A stretch of DNA of 64,000 nt, taken from an uncultured Flavobacteriales bacterium (GTDB lineage: Bacteria > Bacteroidota > Bacteroidia > Flavobacteriales_D > Parvicellaceae). Location: assembly GCA_943787535.1 (NCBI GenBank), contig CALSMU010000007.1:124001-188000 (forward strand), written 5' to 3'. Below are positions 50,856 through 61,140 of this stretch, one piece after another. Below the pieces are notes generated by a model that searched no databases, was not told where the DNA came from, and worked only from the letters and a program-made list of their open reading frames with translations. The first letter of the stretch is position 1, and each line of letters opens with the position of its first letter. A program made the translations under genes and the position numbers.

Positions 50856-52076
50856 TTGAAAAACAAAAACCTCATATTATTTACTCATGGCTTTCCATAT
50901 GGTAAAGGTGAGCAGTTTTTGGAAACTGAAATTAATATTTTGTCATTATCTTTCGATTACATTTTAATATACCCAATATCACTTGAAGGAGAAAAAAGAG
51001 ATATTCCGAAAAATGTTGAAGTGAAATATTTTGAGAGAGGGAGTAAATTCTCTATCAAATGGTTGATAATCAGAAAATGGAAAGTTATTTTTAAAGTATT
51101 CATTTTGGAGTTTTTTCACACTACTAGAAAAAGGTTTTATAAAAAAAAGAAATTCTATTATTTGGATAGTTTATTTGGCAAAATTAATGATGCTGAAAAA
51201 CTTGAAAAAGAGTTAGGTCAATATGATTTTAAACGTAGCTTGGTTTATTCATATTGGTTTGGGCCATGGGGCGACTTGTTAGCAATTATTAATTCTTTTG
51301 GAATAGGGAGAATGCACTTTGTGACTCGAATTCATGGTCATGATTATGATATTGATAGAAGAATGGAGGGATTTATCCCTTTTAGGAAATTCTGTATGAA
51401 TAATACAGGGGATGTTGTTTCTGTTTCAAGTTATGGTAAAAATAGGATAAATAGCGAGTTTCCAAAATTTAAAAATATTTTTGTTTCAAGGCTAGGGGTG
51501 AGGGACTTAGGAGATAATCCTTATGAAAAGAATGACGTATTTCACATTGTTTCATGTTCATCACTTATTCCTTTAAAAAGGGTTCATCTATTAATTGAGA
51601 TAATAAACAAACTATCAATTAACAAAATAAAGTGGACGCATTTTGGTGATGGCCCCTTAATGAAAGACATTCTAGAAAGAAGCAATAAGCTTTCTGTTAA
51701 TATAATAGTGGACTTAAAAGGGTTTGTGTCAAATAATGAAATAATTAATTTTTATAAAATGAATTCAATTGATTTGTTTGTTAATGTCAGCGAACATGAA
51801 GGGATTCCGGTGTCTATTATGGAGGCAATTAGTTTTGGGATACCCAGTGTTGGATGCGAAATAGGCGGTATTCCAGAGATAGTAACCAAGGAGTCAGGAA
51901 TTCTATTAGAAAAGGATTTTGAAATAGAGAAAGCTGCAAATTTATTTGAAGACTTTAGTAATATGTCAAAAGTTGAATCAGTCAATTTCAGAAAGAGAAC
52001 AAAGCTATTTTGGAAAAAGTATTATAATGCTGAAGAAAATTATGTCGAATTTTCTAAAAATTTTCTAAAGAGTTGA
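50856..52076 (+). CDS. Glycosyltransferase family 4
   Basis: Rossmann GT-B: HIVSCSSLIPLKRVHLLIEII, FVNVSEHEGIPVSIMEAISFGIPSVGCEIGGIPEIV; TTG start. Confidence 0.88.
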   Translation: MKNKNLILFTHGFPYGKGEQFLETEINILSLSFDYILIYPISLEGEKRDIPKNVEVKYFERGSKFSIKWLIIRKWKVIFKVFILEFFHTTRKRFYKKKKFYYLDSLFGKINDAEKLEKELGQYDFKRSLVYSYWFGPWGDLLAIINSFGIGRMHFVTRIHGHDYDIDRRMEGFIPFRKFCMNNTGDVVSVSSYGKNRINSEFPKFKNIFVSRLGVRDLGDNPYEKNDVFHIVSCSSLIPLKRVHLLIEIINKLSINKIKWTHFGDGPLMKDILERSNKLSVNIIVDLKGFVSNNEIINFYKMNSIDLFVNVSEHEGIPVSIMEAISFGIPSVGCEIGGIPEIVTKESGILLEKDFEIEKAANLFEDFSNMSKVESVNFRKRTKLFWKKYYNAEENYVEFSKNFLKS

Positions 52077-53230
52077 TGAAAAGAGTTGCTATATACCTTT
52101 CTGGTGTTCATGACATTTCTGGTGGCGGCGGTGCCGAGCGATTTTTTGCAGATTTATTTTCAATCTATCAAAATCACCAAAACAGAAAATTTGAGTTATT
52201 TTTCTTTTGTGATGAATCCACTTTCAATTCATTACAGAAGGTAGGTAAGCTGCAAGAAATTAAAAATGTTGTTTTACTAAAAAACATTTCCAATCGTTTT
52301 AAAAAGAAGTTAGAAAATATTGATTTTAAAGGAAAACTAAAGAAATATAAAATTGATATTGTGCATTGTGCAAACTATGGGCGGCAGGATTTTGACAGGT
52401 TATATGGTTTGGGAAATAAAAAGATACTGAAGGTGTTGAATATTGTGGACTGCCAAGTTCCTTATGTCTTAAACAATGAAAAAGATTCAAGATATTCTGT
52501 TTACAAAGAGAGGTATATTGAACAGCCTAAAAAAATACAGTTTGACGGCGTTTTTTCTTGGTACGAAAAGTTTATACAGTTTTTTAGGCAGGAGAATCAT
52601 TATGCATGGAAACCATTGATGCATAATATTCATTCTCGGTTTACGGATACAAGTAAGTTTAAACCGTCATTGAATAAAGTCAATGTAATTGTATTTGCCA
52701 GTAGAATGCATTTCCAAAAACGTCCAGATTGGTTCATCAAAGCAATTTCGATTTTAAAAAAAGAGAACTTTACTGAATTAACTAATTGGAAATTCCATTT
52801 TTTAGGTGATGGGGATTTGTCAAAAGAAATGGAAGAATTAATTATTACTGAAGGACTTGAAAACCTTATGGAAAGAAAACACTCGGGAGATTTGTCTACC
52901 ATTTATCCATATACTTCTTGTTATGTGTCGACACAAGACTTTGAAAATTTCCCATCTTTAAGTATGATGGAAGCAATGGCTTGTGGTAATGCGATAATTT
53001 CAAGGAATGTAGGTCAAACTAGTTTAATGGTTAAAGACGAACAAAATGGTCTTTTATTAAAAGAAGATACTCCTGAAGGGTTGGCTGAAATGCTTAAAAA
53101 GTACATTAAGTCATCTGATGAGCAACATTTGTCAATGCAAAAGGAGAGTATTCGAATTGTAGAAGAAGTTCACACGTCTTCCTCGTTTATCTCACAGATT
53201 GAAGGTTTTTGGATAAATTTGTCATTATGA
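52073..53230 (+). CDS. Glycosyltransferase family 4
   Basis: IVFASRMHFQKRPDWFIKAI, NFPSLSMMEAMACGNAIISRNVGQTSLMV. Confidence 0.87.
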   Translation: MMKRVAIYLSGVHDISGGGGAERFFADLFSIYQNHQNRKFELFFFCDESTFNSLQKVGKLQEIKNVVLLKNISNRFKKKLENIDFKGKLKKYKIDIVHCANYGRQDFDRLYGLGNKKILKVLNIVDCQVPYVLNNEKDSRYSVYKERYIEQPKKIQFDGVFSWYEKFIQFFRQENHYAWKPLMHNIHSRFTDTSKFKPSLNKVNVIVFASRMHFQKRPDWFIKAISILKKENFTELTNWKFHFLGDGDLSKEMEELIITEGLENLMERKHSGDLSTIYPYTSCYVSTQDFENFPSLSMMEAMACGNAIISRNVGQTSLMVKDEQNGLLLKEDTPEGLAEMLKKYIKSSDEQHLSMQKESIRIVEEVHTSSSFISQIEGFWINLSL

Positions 53231-53403
53231 AAACGGAGTTAAATTATTTTGAGCTAAACCTTAATTTGAAACTTGGCTTATTTTATAACGTTGACGAGAA
53301 GGGATGCTGAGTTGAATATTTATTTTAATTTTGTTAGAGTTCCAGCAAAATCTTTAAAATTAGGTTCTGTTTATTTTAATTTCTAGTTTCAAATTATACC
53401 AAT

Positions 53404-54610
53404 ATGAATCGATGCTTTTTTCTTTATGGATCATTTGGGCGCAACTTTTGTCCAGGATGAAATTATTAAAGTTGCAGCTAGTTTTCAGAGAGGTTGTCAT
53501 AATAACGGAAGATTCCCATCGTTATGATTTTCCCAGAAACGTAAGAACATTTGTGTTACCCAATGTCTCCAAGAAAAATAAAATAACAGTTTTGTTAAAA
53601 TCCTTTTGGACAATCCATTCAATATTGATTTCAGACCTTTTTTCTAAAGGAACCTCTTTTTCTTACCTCAAACAGTATTTTATTAGGCAAAGCTATTTAA
53701 TAAAGTACCTAAGTCTCAGTAGAAGAATGAAATCCGTTTATAATTTTGGTAAAAACGATGTGTTATATGCATTTTTCACCTACAACAATGCTGTTTTACC
53801 CGTGTTATTGGCAAGAAATTCAACTGTAGGTTTATCACTTGCACACATGGGAGAGACTTGTACGAAGAATTAGAACCCGTTACAAGGAAATTGGCTTTTA
53901 GGGATTATATTTTTTCCAATGCCAGCGCCATTTTAAGCGTATCCAAAAAAGGGAAAGAATATTTACAAGGTATATTTCCCAAATACAATGGTAAGATGCT
54001 AACCTACTATTTAGGAACTAAAAAACTAGATAATCAGCGTAATTCACAAGTTGAGAATGATAAATTGGTGATAGTTAGCTGTGCCAATATTATGACAAGT
54101 AACATAAAGCGAATTGAATTGATTCCTTCTCTTCTCATCCAACTGGCAAAACATACAGACAGAAAAATAGAATGGGTGCATTTTGGAAATTATGATTTTC
54201 AATTCAATAAATTACTTGAAATAGAACTTGAAAATAAAGCGTTGAAAGAAAGTAATCAAATAACTATAACCTTTAAGGGGCCTACAGAAAACCCGGAAAT
54301 TCTATACTACTATGCTTCCAAACCAGTTTCTTTATTCTTAAGCGTTAGCAGCTCTGAAGGGTTGCCCTTCTCAATGATGGAAGCAAGTTCTTATGGAATA
54401 CCAATTATTTGTACAGATGTAGGAGGATGTAAAGAGATTACAAATAAAGATTTATTATTGCCTGCAAATTTCACTGAGAGTGATTTTATAAAGGTTTACA
54501 AGCGGTTTATTCAAGATGAAAATAAATACAGAGATGAAGCATTTAATTTTTGGGAAAATGGATTTAGGAGTGAAATCTCATTGGAGAAATTTAAAAGATT
54601 AGTCCAATGA
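53404..54610 (+). pseudogene. Glycosyltransferase family 4, apparently broken by three frameshifts
   Basis: Coding signal moves through three frames: MNRCFF (53404), MDHLGATFVQDEIIKVAASF (53426-53485), REVVIITEDSHRYDFPRNVRTF...LAHMGET (to ~53857), then LYEELEPVTRKL...SSSEGLPFSMMEASSYGIPIICTDVGG (53858-54610). Confidence 0.8.
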
Positions 54611-54655
54611 TAAAGTTTCTTAAAATTTGTAAACTATTAATACTTTAACTGCGAT

Positions 54656-55468
54656 ATGTCAAACACTTTTATTTTTGTTATTCCTTTAACTCCTGAGAGT
54701 AATTTAACCCCCTTACGAAAGGAATTGCAACAATTGTGTTTTAAGACTTTGTTGAGTCAAACTTATTCTAACTGGAAAGCTCTTTTGATAGGCGCAATTA
54801 CACCAAAAGGAATAGAGGACAATCGATTTATTCATATCCCCGAAGAAGGTTATAAAGAATTAAAATTACAGCATGCAGTAAAATATATTCAAGAAACGAA
54901 TTTGAAAAGTGATTACATCATACGATTAGATGATGATGATTTGATAAACCCAAGTATTTTGAAACATTACGCAACCTCACAAGCAGATGTGATAGTTGAT
55001 TTATATCAATGGTTTATAGAGTGGGAATCCAAAAGAATCTCAAAGGATTTTAAACCTTGGTTCGCCAACACCGTGTTGCATAAAAGAGAGCATGCTCTGG
55101 CTGAATTTGGTGTCATAGCAAGAGAAGGAGTTTCTCAGGTAAATAGCTATGTTCCTTTAATAGCAACAAATCACGCGCTGATGCATATTTATTATAAAGG
55201 AAAAAATATCAAGTTTTCTCCAAGAAACAAACCAATTTACTTAAGAGTAATAAATCCAGACTCAATTACAAGCAATAATAGTCAGTCTTATCAAGGTTAT
55301 TTGCGAAATTTTGGACTTTGGAAGATGCAGATACCCGTTGGTTTTATTGGGTTTAAAGCAGAAAATAGATTAAAAAAAGATATAGGAAAATATCCTTTTT
55401 CTTTAAAGAAATGGCTGCATTGCAAAATGTCAATTTTTAAATTTAAAATAGAATTGAAAAATAATTAA
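54656..55468 (+). CDS. Putative glycosyltransferase (GT-A fold)
   Basis: CFKTLLSQTYSNWKALLIG, SDYIIRLDDDDLINPSIL. Confidence 0.7.
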   Translation: MSNTFIFVIPLTPESNLTPLRKELQQLCFKTLLSQTYSNWKALLIGAITPKGIEDNRFIHIPEEGYKELKLQHAVKYIQETNLKSDYIIRLDDDDLINPSILKHYATSQADVIVDLYQWFIEWESKRISKDFKPWFANTVLHKREHALAEFGVIAREGVSQVNSYVPLIATNHALMHIYYKGKNIKFSPRNKPIYLRVINPDSITSNNSQSYQGYLRNFGLWKMQIPVGFIGFKAENRLKKDIGKYPFSLKKWLHCKMSIFKFKIELKNN

Positions 55469-55524
55469 ATTATTATTGTAAAAATATTGAACTTTGATAT
55501 TATTCTAATAAATAAAAAATACGG

Positions 55525-56457
55525 TTGTTCGTCTCAGTTATTATACCATGCTTAAATGTAGAAGAATATATAGAAGAATGTCTTGCTTCTGTTTATAATC
55601 AATCCTATAAGCAGTTTGAAGTAATTTGCATTGAGAATAACTCAAAAGACAATACCTTAAGTAAGATTAGATATTTAAAAGATGATCTTTATCCAGACTT
55701 AATAGTCTTAGAAGAATCCAAACCAGGTGCTTGTGCTGCAAGAAATAAAGGTTTAAGTATTGCCAAAGGACAATGGATTCAATTTTTGGATGCAGATGAT
55801 ATGCTTAAACCGGGTAAGTTGGAGCATCAGATTAAATTATTAAAATCAAAGAAAGCAATACCTTTTGTTGCTGGAGCTTCAGAATATGTTAGTATTGGAG
55901 GAGAAGTTAAAGTCGTTATACCTCAAAATGGCGCCCCTCTTTTAGCGGCATTTGTTCGTGAATTGGGAAATACATGTTCTAATTTGTGGAATAGGAATGT
56001 TTTGAATAGTGCGAACGGATGGAATGAGGACTTATCGAGTTCACAAGAAACGGATTTAATGTTTCGTCTTTTAGGATTAGAAACAGAAGTTGTTATTGAC
56101 CCTAATCCATTAACGATAATCTATGAAAGAATTTCTGGTCAAATTTCACAATCAAACCCAATAAAAAGATGGAGTAACTTTATTGATGTCAGAATCAATG
56201 TTTTAGCGGAAATAAAATTTTCGCATCCAAAAACATTTACAACCTATCAAAGTGATTTTGAAACATTTCTATTATCTTCAATTATTATCCTTAGTAGGTA
56301 TGATAGAATCAAGGCACTAGGCTTTTTGAATAAATATCATTTTAACTATAAAACTATTTTACTTAAATATGGAATAGGTAAAAAAATCCTGTTTTGTTTT
56401 AAAGTATTTGGACCAAAAACTACCTTGATGATTTTTTCGAAAAGAAAGGATTTTTAG
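55525..56457 (+). CDS. Glycosyltransferase family 2
   Basis: VSVIIPCLNVEEYIEECLASVYNQSYKQFEVICIENNSKDNT, FLDADDMLKPGKLE; TTG start. Confidence 0.9.
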   Translation: MFVSVIIPCLNVEEYIEECLASVYNQSYKQFEVICIENNSKDNTLSKIRYLKDDLYPDLIVLEESKPGACAARNKGLSIAKGQWIQFLDADDMLKPGKLEHQIKLLKSKKAIPFVAGASEYVSIGGEVKVVIPQNGAPLLAAFVRELGNTCSNLWNRNVLNSANGWNEDLSSSQETDLMFRLLGLETEVVIDPNPLTIIYERISGQISQSNPIKRWSNFIDVRINVLAEIKFSHPKTFTTYQSDFETFLLSSIIILSRYDRIKALGFLNKYHFNYKTILLKYGIGKKILFCFKVFGPKTTLMIFSKRKDF

Positions 56458-56703
56458 TTTTAGAGTGTTTTGATTTATATTGGGGTGCGTCTTCTTCCTT
56501 TTTTATCGCCATTGCGAACGTTGCTTCTTAGTAAAGTACTTAAATCCAATTAATTAAGAATGAGATTGCTTAAGATTCGTCTTGCATGGACGAAAAAAAA
56601 GTACGTACTCGCTCGCATAAGGATAATTGCGGATTAAAGAAACGATTTAGGACGCTATTGATTTAAATAACTTTAAGTACTTTCGCTATAAGTAAACTTT
56701 GGC
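56458..56703. other. Unusual non-coding gap inside the polysaccharide locus, with a 12-bp inverted repeat
   Basis: AAAGTACTTAAA (56533-56544) and TTTAAGTACTTT (56672-56683); most neighbouring gene junctions are <60 bp. Confidence 0.5.
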
Positions 56704-57786
56704 ATGAAAAAAATATATATCCTTATAGGAACCCGTCCTAACTTTATCAAAGTGACTCGCTTTAAAGAATTAGGTGCAGCAAAAGGAATGGAGATTAAAA
56801 TTATCCATACGGGTCAGCATTTTGATGCGAACATGGCGGATGTGTTTTTTACACAATTTGGATTACAACCTGATTATTTTTTAAATGTAGGAGGTCAAAC
56901 TCCAAACTCACAAATAGCAAATATTATATTAAAATTAGAACAGCTTTTCAATGAAAAGGGAAAACCCGATTTGTTTATTATCCCAGGAGATGTTAATTCA
57001 ACAATGGCTGGAGCAATTGCTGCCAATAAACTAGGTGTAAAACTGGCTCACTTAGAAAGTGGATTGCGATCGTATGATAAAAAAATGCCCGAAGAGCACA
57101 ATCGAATTATTACGGATAATCTTTCTGATACATGCTTTGTAACAGAACCATCTGGAGTTGAGAATTTAAAAAGTGAAAACATAGCAGCTAAGATTGAATA
57201 TGTAGGCAATACAATGATCGACACGCTAGTGCATTTTGAGCCACAAATTGAAGCAAGTGATGTGTTGGAAAGATATGGAGTAGAGAAAGGAAATTATCAC
57301 TTACTGACTTTTCATCGACCATCCAATGTAGATAGTATAGAAGAATTGCAAGTATTGATTGACATCATTAAAACGGTAGCTAAATTTGGTAAAATGGTTT
57401 TGCCTCTACATCCGCGTACTCGAAATAAATTGAACGATTTTGGGTTACTTGCAGAATTGGAAAATATGAATGAGTTGTTTCTTACAGGGCCAATTGGTTA
57501 TTTTGAATTTCAAAAACTAATAAAATATGCCAAAGTTGTTCTAACGGATAGCGGAGGAATACAAGAAGAAACTACTTTCAGACAAGTTCCTTGTCTTACG
57601 TTACGAGAAAATACAGAGCGACCCGTTACGATTACAGAAGGGACAAATACCTTGGTTCCCATAAATGCAAATGCAGTAGAAAAGCATTTGAAATTAATAG
57701 AAAGTGGCAATTATAAAAAAGGTTCTGTTCCTTATCTATGGGATGGAAAAGCTACAGAACGAATTTTAGAGATAGTCTGTGTTTAA
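56704..57786 (+). CDS. wecB: Non-hydrolysing UDP-N-acetylglucosamine 2-epimerase
   Basis: IGTRPNFIKV, HTGQHFDANMADVFF, HLESGLRSYDKKMPEEHNRIITDNLSD, LTDSGGIQEE. Confidence 0.93.
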   Translation: MKKIYILIGTRPNFIKVTRFKELGAAKGMEIKIIHTGQHFDANMADVFFTQFGLQPDYFLNVGGQTPNSQIANIILKLEQLFNEKGKPDLFIIPGDVNSTMAGAIAANKLGVKLAHLESGLRSYDKKMPEEHNRIITDNLSDTCFVTEPSGVENLKSENIAAKIEYVGNTMIDTLVHFEPQIEASDVLERYGVEKGNYHLLTFHRPSNVDSIEELQVLIDIIKTVAKFGKMVLPLHPRTRNKLNDFGLLAELENMNELFLTGPIGYFEFQKLIKYAKVVLTDSGGIQEETTFRQVPCLTLRENTERPVTITEGTNTLVPINANAVEKHLKLIESGNYKKGSVPYLWDGKATERILEIVCV

Positions 57787-57853
57787 TCTGGAGGGGTTGG
57801 AGTTAAATAATGAAGAGGAGTAATGTCCTATAAATTTAAAGTGATAACAAAGA

Positions 57854-58852
57854 ATGAAAAAGCCCCCTCTTGTATCTTTAATAATACCTAATTATAATAA
57901 AGCTGCTTATATTTTAGAGACACTTAAAAGTGTCCAGAATCAAAGTTTTACTGATTGGGAAGTAATAGTTGTTGATGATAATTCAGAAGATGATTCAATC
58001 GAAATAGTAGATAAAATACTTTATGAGGATGATCGGTTTAGTCTTTTTATAAATAAATCAGGGGTAAAAGGAGGTTCAGTTTGTCGAAATATCGGATTGA
58101 AAAAAGCGGCTGGAAAATTTGTTGTTTTTCTTGATTCGGATGACCTATTATCTTCCGATTGTTTAAAAAAAAGGGTGCTGATAATGGAGTCAAATAAAGC
58201 GCTCGATTTCGCAGTTTTTCCAATGCAAAACTTTTATAACAATATCGGTGATAGTTCTTTTATATGGAACAATTTTGAAGGAGATCACTTAAAACGTTTT
58301 TTAAAACACGAATTACCATGGCAAACTATGATGCCGATATGGAATAAAACTTCACTTGAGCGGTTAAATGGCTTTAATGAATTGTTTCCAAGGTTGCAGG
58401 ATGTGGAGTTTCATACAAGAGCATTGTTATTAAGCGACATGAATTACTTGGCTTTTTCAGGACTAGATCCAGATTGTTTTTTTAGAATAAATGAAAATAG
58501 GATTACAAGTAAAAAACTTGATTTTTTGGCTAATTGGATGGAAGGAAGTGGCCTCTACATTAATTTTTTTTATAATTTCCTAGTTGAAGCTGAAAAAGGA
58601 AAATATATTAAATATTTGAGAGGCTCATTAGTGGCGTTTTTAGCTAATTTATCATACGAATATAGAGTTGGAAATATAACAAGGCTCGAGTTTAAAAAGA
58701 TATGGGCTAAATTTTTAAATGATAAAGGTGCACTTGAGGTCTCGAATGGGTTTACCAAGTTTTTATTAAAAATTTATTTTCTTTTTTGTATATTTAGCAT
58801 TAATAAAATTAAAGGGGTAAATTATTTATTTAGAACTCTAATAGTCATATAG
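57854..58852 (+). CDS. Glycosyltransferase family 2
   Basis: VSLIIPNYNKAAYILETLKSVQNQSFTDWEVIVVDDNSEDDS, FLDSDDLLSSDCLKKR. Confidence 0.9.
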   Translation: MKKPPLVSLIIPNYNKAAYILETLKSVQNQSFTDWEVIVVDDNSEDDSIEIVDKILYEDDRFSLFINKSGVKGGSVCRNIGLKKAAGKFVVFLDSDDLLSSDCLKKRVLIMESNKALDFAVFPMQNFYNNIGDSSFIWNNFEGDHLKRFLKHELPWQTMMPIWNKTSLERLNGFNELFPRLQDVEFHTRALLLSDMNYLAFSGLDPDCFFRINENRITSKKLDFLANWMEGSGLYINFFYNFLVEAEKGKYIKYLRGSLVAFLANLSYEYRVGNITRLEFKKIWAKFLNDKGALEVSNGFTKFLLKIYFLFCIFSINKIKGVNYLFRTLIVI

Positions 58853-58921
58853 CACAAATTCATCAAAAAGTAAAAGAAGTTCCTTATTCTGAAATTATCA
58901 CAAAGAAATTTTGGTTTAGAT

Positions 58922-59986
58922 ATGCTCCGTGCAGTATCAATTTGGCTTGTGTTATTTCAGCATGGAGGTATTTCAATTATTGATGGTTTAGAAGGCCTTA
59001 AAATTGGGGGAGTAGGAGTTGAGGTATTTTTTGTTTTGAGTGGTTTTTTGATTGGTCAAATTCTAATCAGAAATTTGCAGCAAGAAAATAGTTTTAAAAG
59101 CATTACTAATTTTTGGATTAGAAGATGGTTTCGAATTTTACCGTTGTATTATTTATTGTTGTTGGTGAAGTTCTTATTTATTGATGCTTCCGTTGGAAGC
59201 AACATATTGTATTACGTGTTCTTTTTGCAAAATAATTTTTATGGTATAGATTTCTATGAAGTTACATGGAGCTTGGTAATTGAAGAGTGGTTTTATATTA
59301 CAGTTCCTATTTTTCTATTTATATCTTTTAAGTTGGCTCGAAAAAAGATTAAAACAGTGGTAGCGCTTTTTGTTTTGTTTATACTATTTGAAAATATAAT
59401 TCGATTCATTTATGTTAGCAAATATAATGTGCCGTATGAAGGTGTAAACGGTAATGTAATATTTAGATTGGACGCTCTGTTTTGGGGCGTATTACTTGCT
59501 TATGTGAAAATCAATTTTCAGTATATTTATGCAAAGTTGGCAAAGGTTCCGGTATTCATTCTCGCTATTTTATGTTTTTTAGGATATATAGGATTTATTA
59601 AAATTCTTTCTGAAACCAATATTGGTATTAATGGATATATTATTCCGCGTACAATTGGTTTTAGCTTGTTTCCAATGATTATTGCATTTATTTTACCGTT
59701 TGTAGATTCGAAATCTTCTTTTTCTCAACGCACTCTTTTTAGACAATCATTTTACTATTTTATAACCTATACTAGTTTATTTACCTATGCAATATATTTG
59801 GTTCACCCTCTAGTTTTTGAACCTTTAATAAATGAAAACCCTTTTGAAATAGGTGCCGGTATTAGTTTTATATTAGCAGTTGTAATAACTTATGGAATAG
59901 CCTCCATTTTGTTTAAGTTTTATGAAAATCCATTTTTAAAAATTAGGGATAAATATTTTTCTGATAGAAAAGCATTAAAAAAGTGA
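58922..59986 (+). CDS. Acyltransferase 3 family membrane protein; true 5' end unresolved
   Basis: GLDMLRAVSIWLVLFQHGG, VGVEVFFVLSGFLIGQIL, RRWFRILPLYYLL, WSLVIEEWFYI. Confidence 0.85.
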   Translation: MLRAVSIWLVLFQHGGISIIDGLEGLKIGGVGVEVFFVLSGFLIGQILIRNLQQENSFKSITNFWIRRWFRILPLYYLLLLVKFLFIDASVGSNILYYVFFLQNNFYGIDFYEVTWSLVIEEWFYITVPIFLFISFKLARKKIKTVVALFVLFILFENIIRFIYVSKYNVPYEGVNGNVIFRLDALFWGVLLAYVKINFQYIYAKLAKVPVFILAILCFLGYIGFIKILSETNIGINGYIIPRTIGFSLFPMIIAFILPFVDSKSSFSQRTLFRQSFYYFITYTSLFTYAIYLVHPLVFEPLINENPFEIGAGISFILAVVITYGIASILFKFYENPFLKIRDKYFSDRKALKK

Positions 59987-61140
59987 AGATATTATTACTA
60001 ACAGACGGAATAACACCTTATGCAATGGGTGGAATGCAAAAGCACTCTGCAAACCTAGCTAAGTATTTGACCTTAGCAGGTGTTGAAGTAACACTGGTTC
60101 ATTGTGTTGCACGGGAAAAAGAAATTCCATCAGATGATGAGGTTAATTTAATGTTATTTTCAAGTCAACAAAAGCTGAATAAAATAATTGGATTAAAATT
60201 CCCATCTATGGGAAAAGCCCCAGGACATTATTTAAAAGAATCTTATCGCTATTCAGAAATGGTTTTTGAGAAAGTTAAAGATGAATTAGACAGTTACGAT
60301 TTTATTTATGCAAAGGGATTTTCAGCTTGGAAATTATTGCATAAAAAGTCAAAAGGAATGAAGATGGCTCCTATTGGAGTGAAATTTCATGGATACGAAA
60401 TGTTTCAAAAACCTCACTCCTTTCGAGCCAAAATTGAACGGCTGTTTTTACGTAAACCTGTTAAATGGAATACTTTAAATTCGGATTTTGTGTTTTCTTA
60501 TGGCGCAAAAATTACAGAGCTTATTAGAGAGTTAGGAGTAAGAGATGATAAGATTATTAGTATTCCTTCAGGAATTGATAATGCTTGGATTCGACAATCT
60601 AAATTAAAGGTAAACAGTCCTATTCGATTTGTTTTTTTAGGACGCTATGAACGAAGAAAAGGAATCGAAGAATTAACCACTGTTTTAGAAGAAGTTATAT
60701 CGGAAAACACATTTGAATTTCATTTTATTGGTCCTATTCCAAAGGACAAACAAATTGCAGGCAAGAAGATATTTTATCATGGAGTTATGCAAGATAAAGA
60801 GAAATTGACGGGATTGTTAGATGATGGAGACGTTTTGGTTTGTCCAAGCCATTCTGAAGGTATGCCGAATGTTATTCTGGAGGGAATGTCAAGAGGGATG
60901 GCGGTAATTGCAACTGATGTTGGCGCGGTCCGGATGTTAGTTTGCGAAAAAGTTGGAGTTTTACTGAAAGAGATTGATGAAGAAGAGTTGAAACAAGCTA
61001 TTTTAAGCTTATCTAACCTTGAACCTTCAAAATTATTAGAAATGAAAATAAATTCAATGGAATTAGTTTCGAATGCGTTTAAGTGGGAGCGAATTGCAGA
61101 GCAGCTTATTGATAAAGTAAAAGAAGTTATTAATGACTGA
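59983..61140 (+). CDS. Glycosyltransferase family 4
   Basis: PYAMGGMQKHSANLAKYL, FVFLGRYERRKGIEEL, PSHSEGMPNVILEGMSRGMAVIATDVGA. Confidence 0.92.
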   Translation: MKILLLTDGITPYAMGGMQKHSANLAKYLTLAGVEVTLVHCVAREKEIPSDDEVNLMLFSSQQKLNKIIGLKFPSMGKAPGHYLKESYRYSEMVFEKVKDELDSYDFIYAKGFSAWKLLHKKSKGMKMAPIGVKFHGYEMFQKPHSFRAKIERLFLRKPVKWNTLNSDFVFSYGAKITELIRELGVRDDKIISIPSGIDNAWIRQSKLKVNSPIRFVFLGRYERRKGIEELTTVLEEVISENTFEFHFIGPIPKDKQIAGKKIFYHGVMQDKEKLTGLLDDGDVLVCPSHSEGMPNVILEGMSRGMAVIATDVGAVRMLVCEKVGVLLKEIDEEELKQAILSLSNLEPSKLLEMKINSMELVSNAFKWERIAEQLIDKVKEVIND

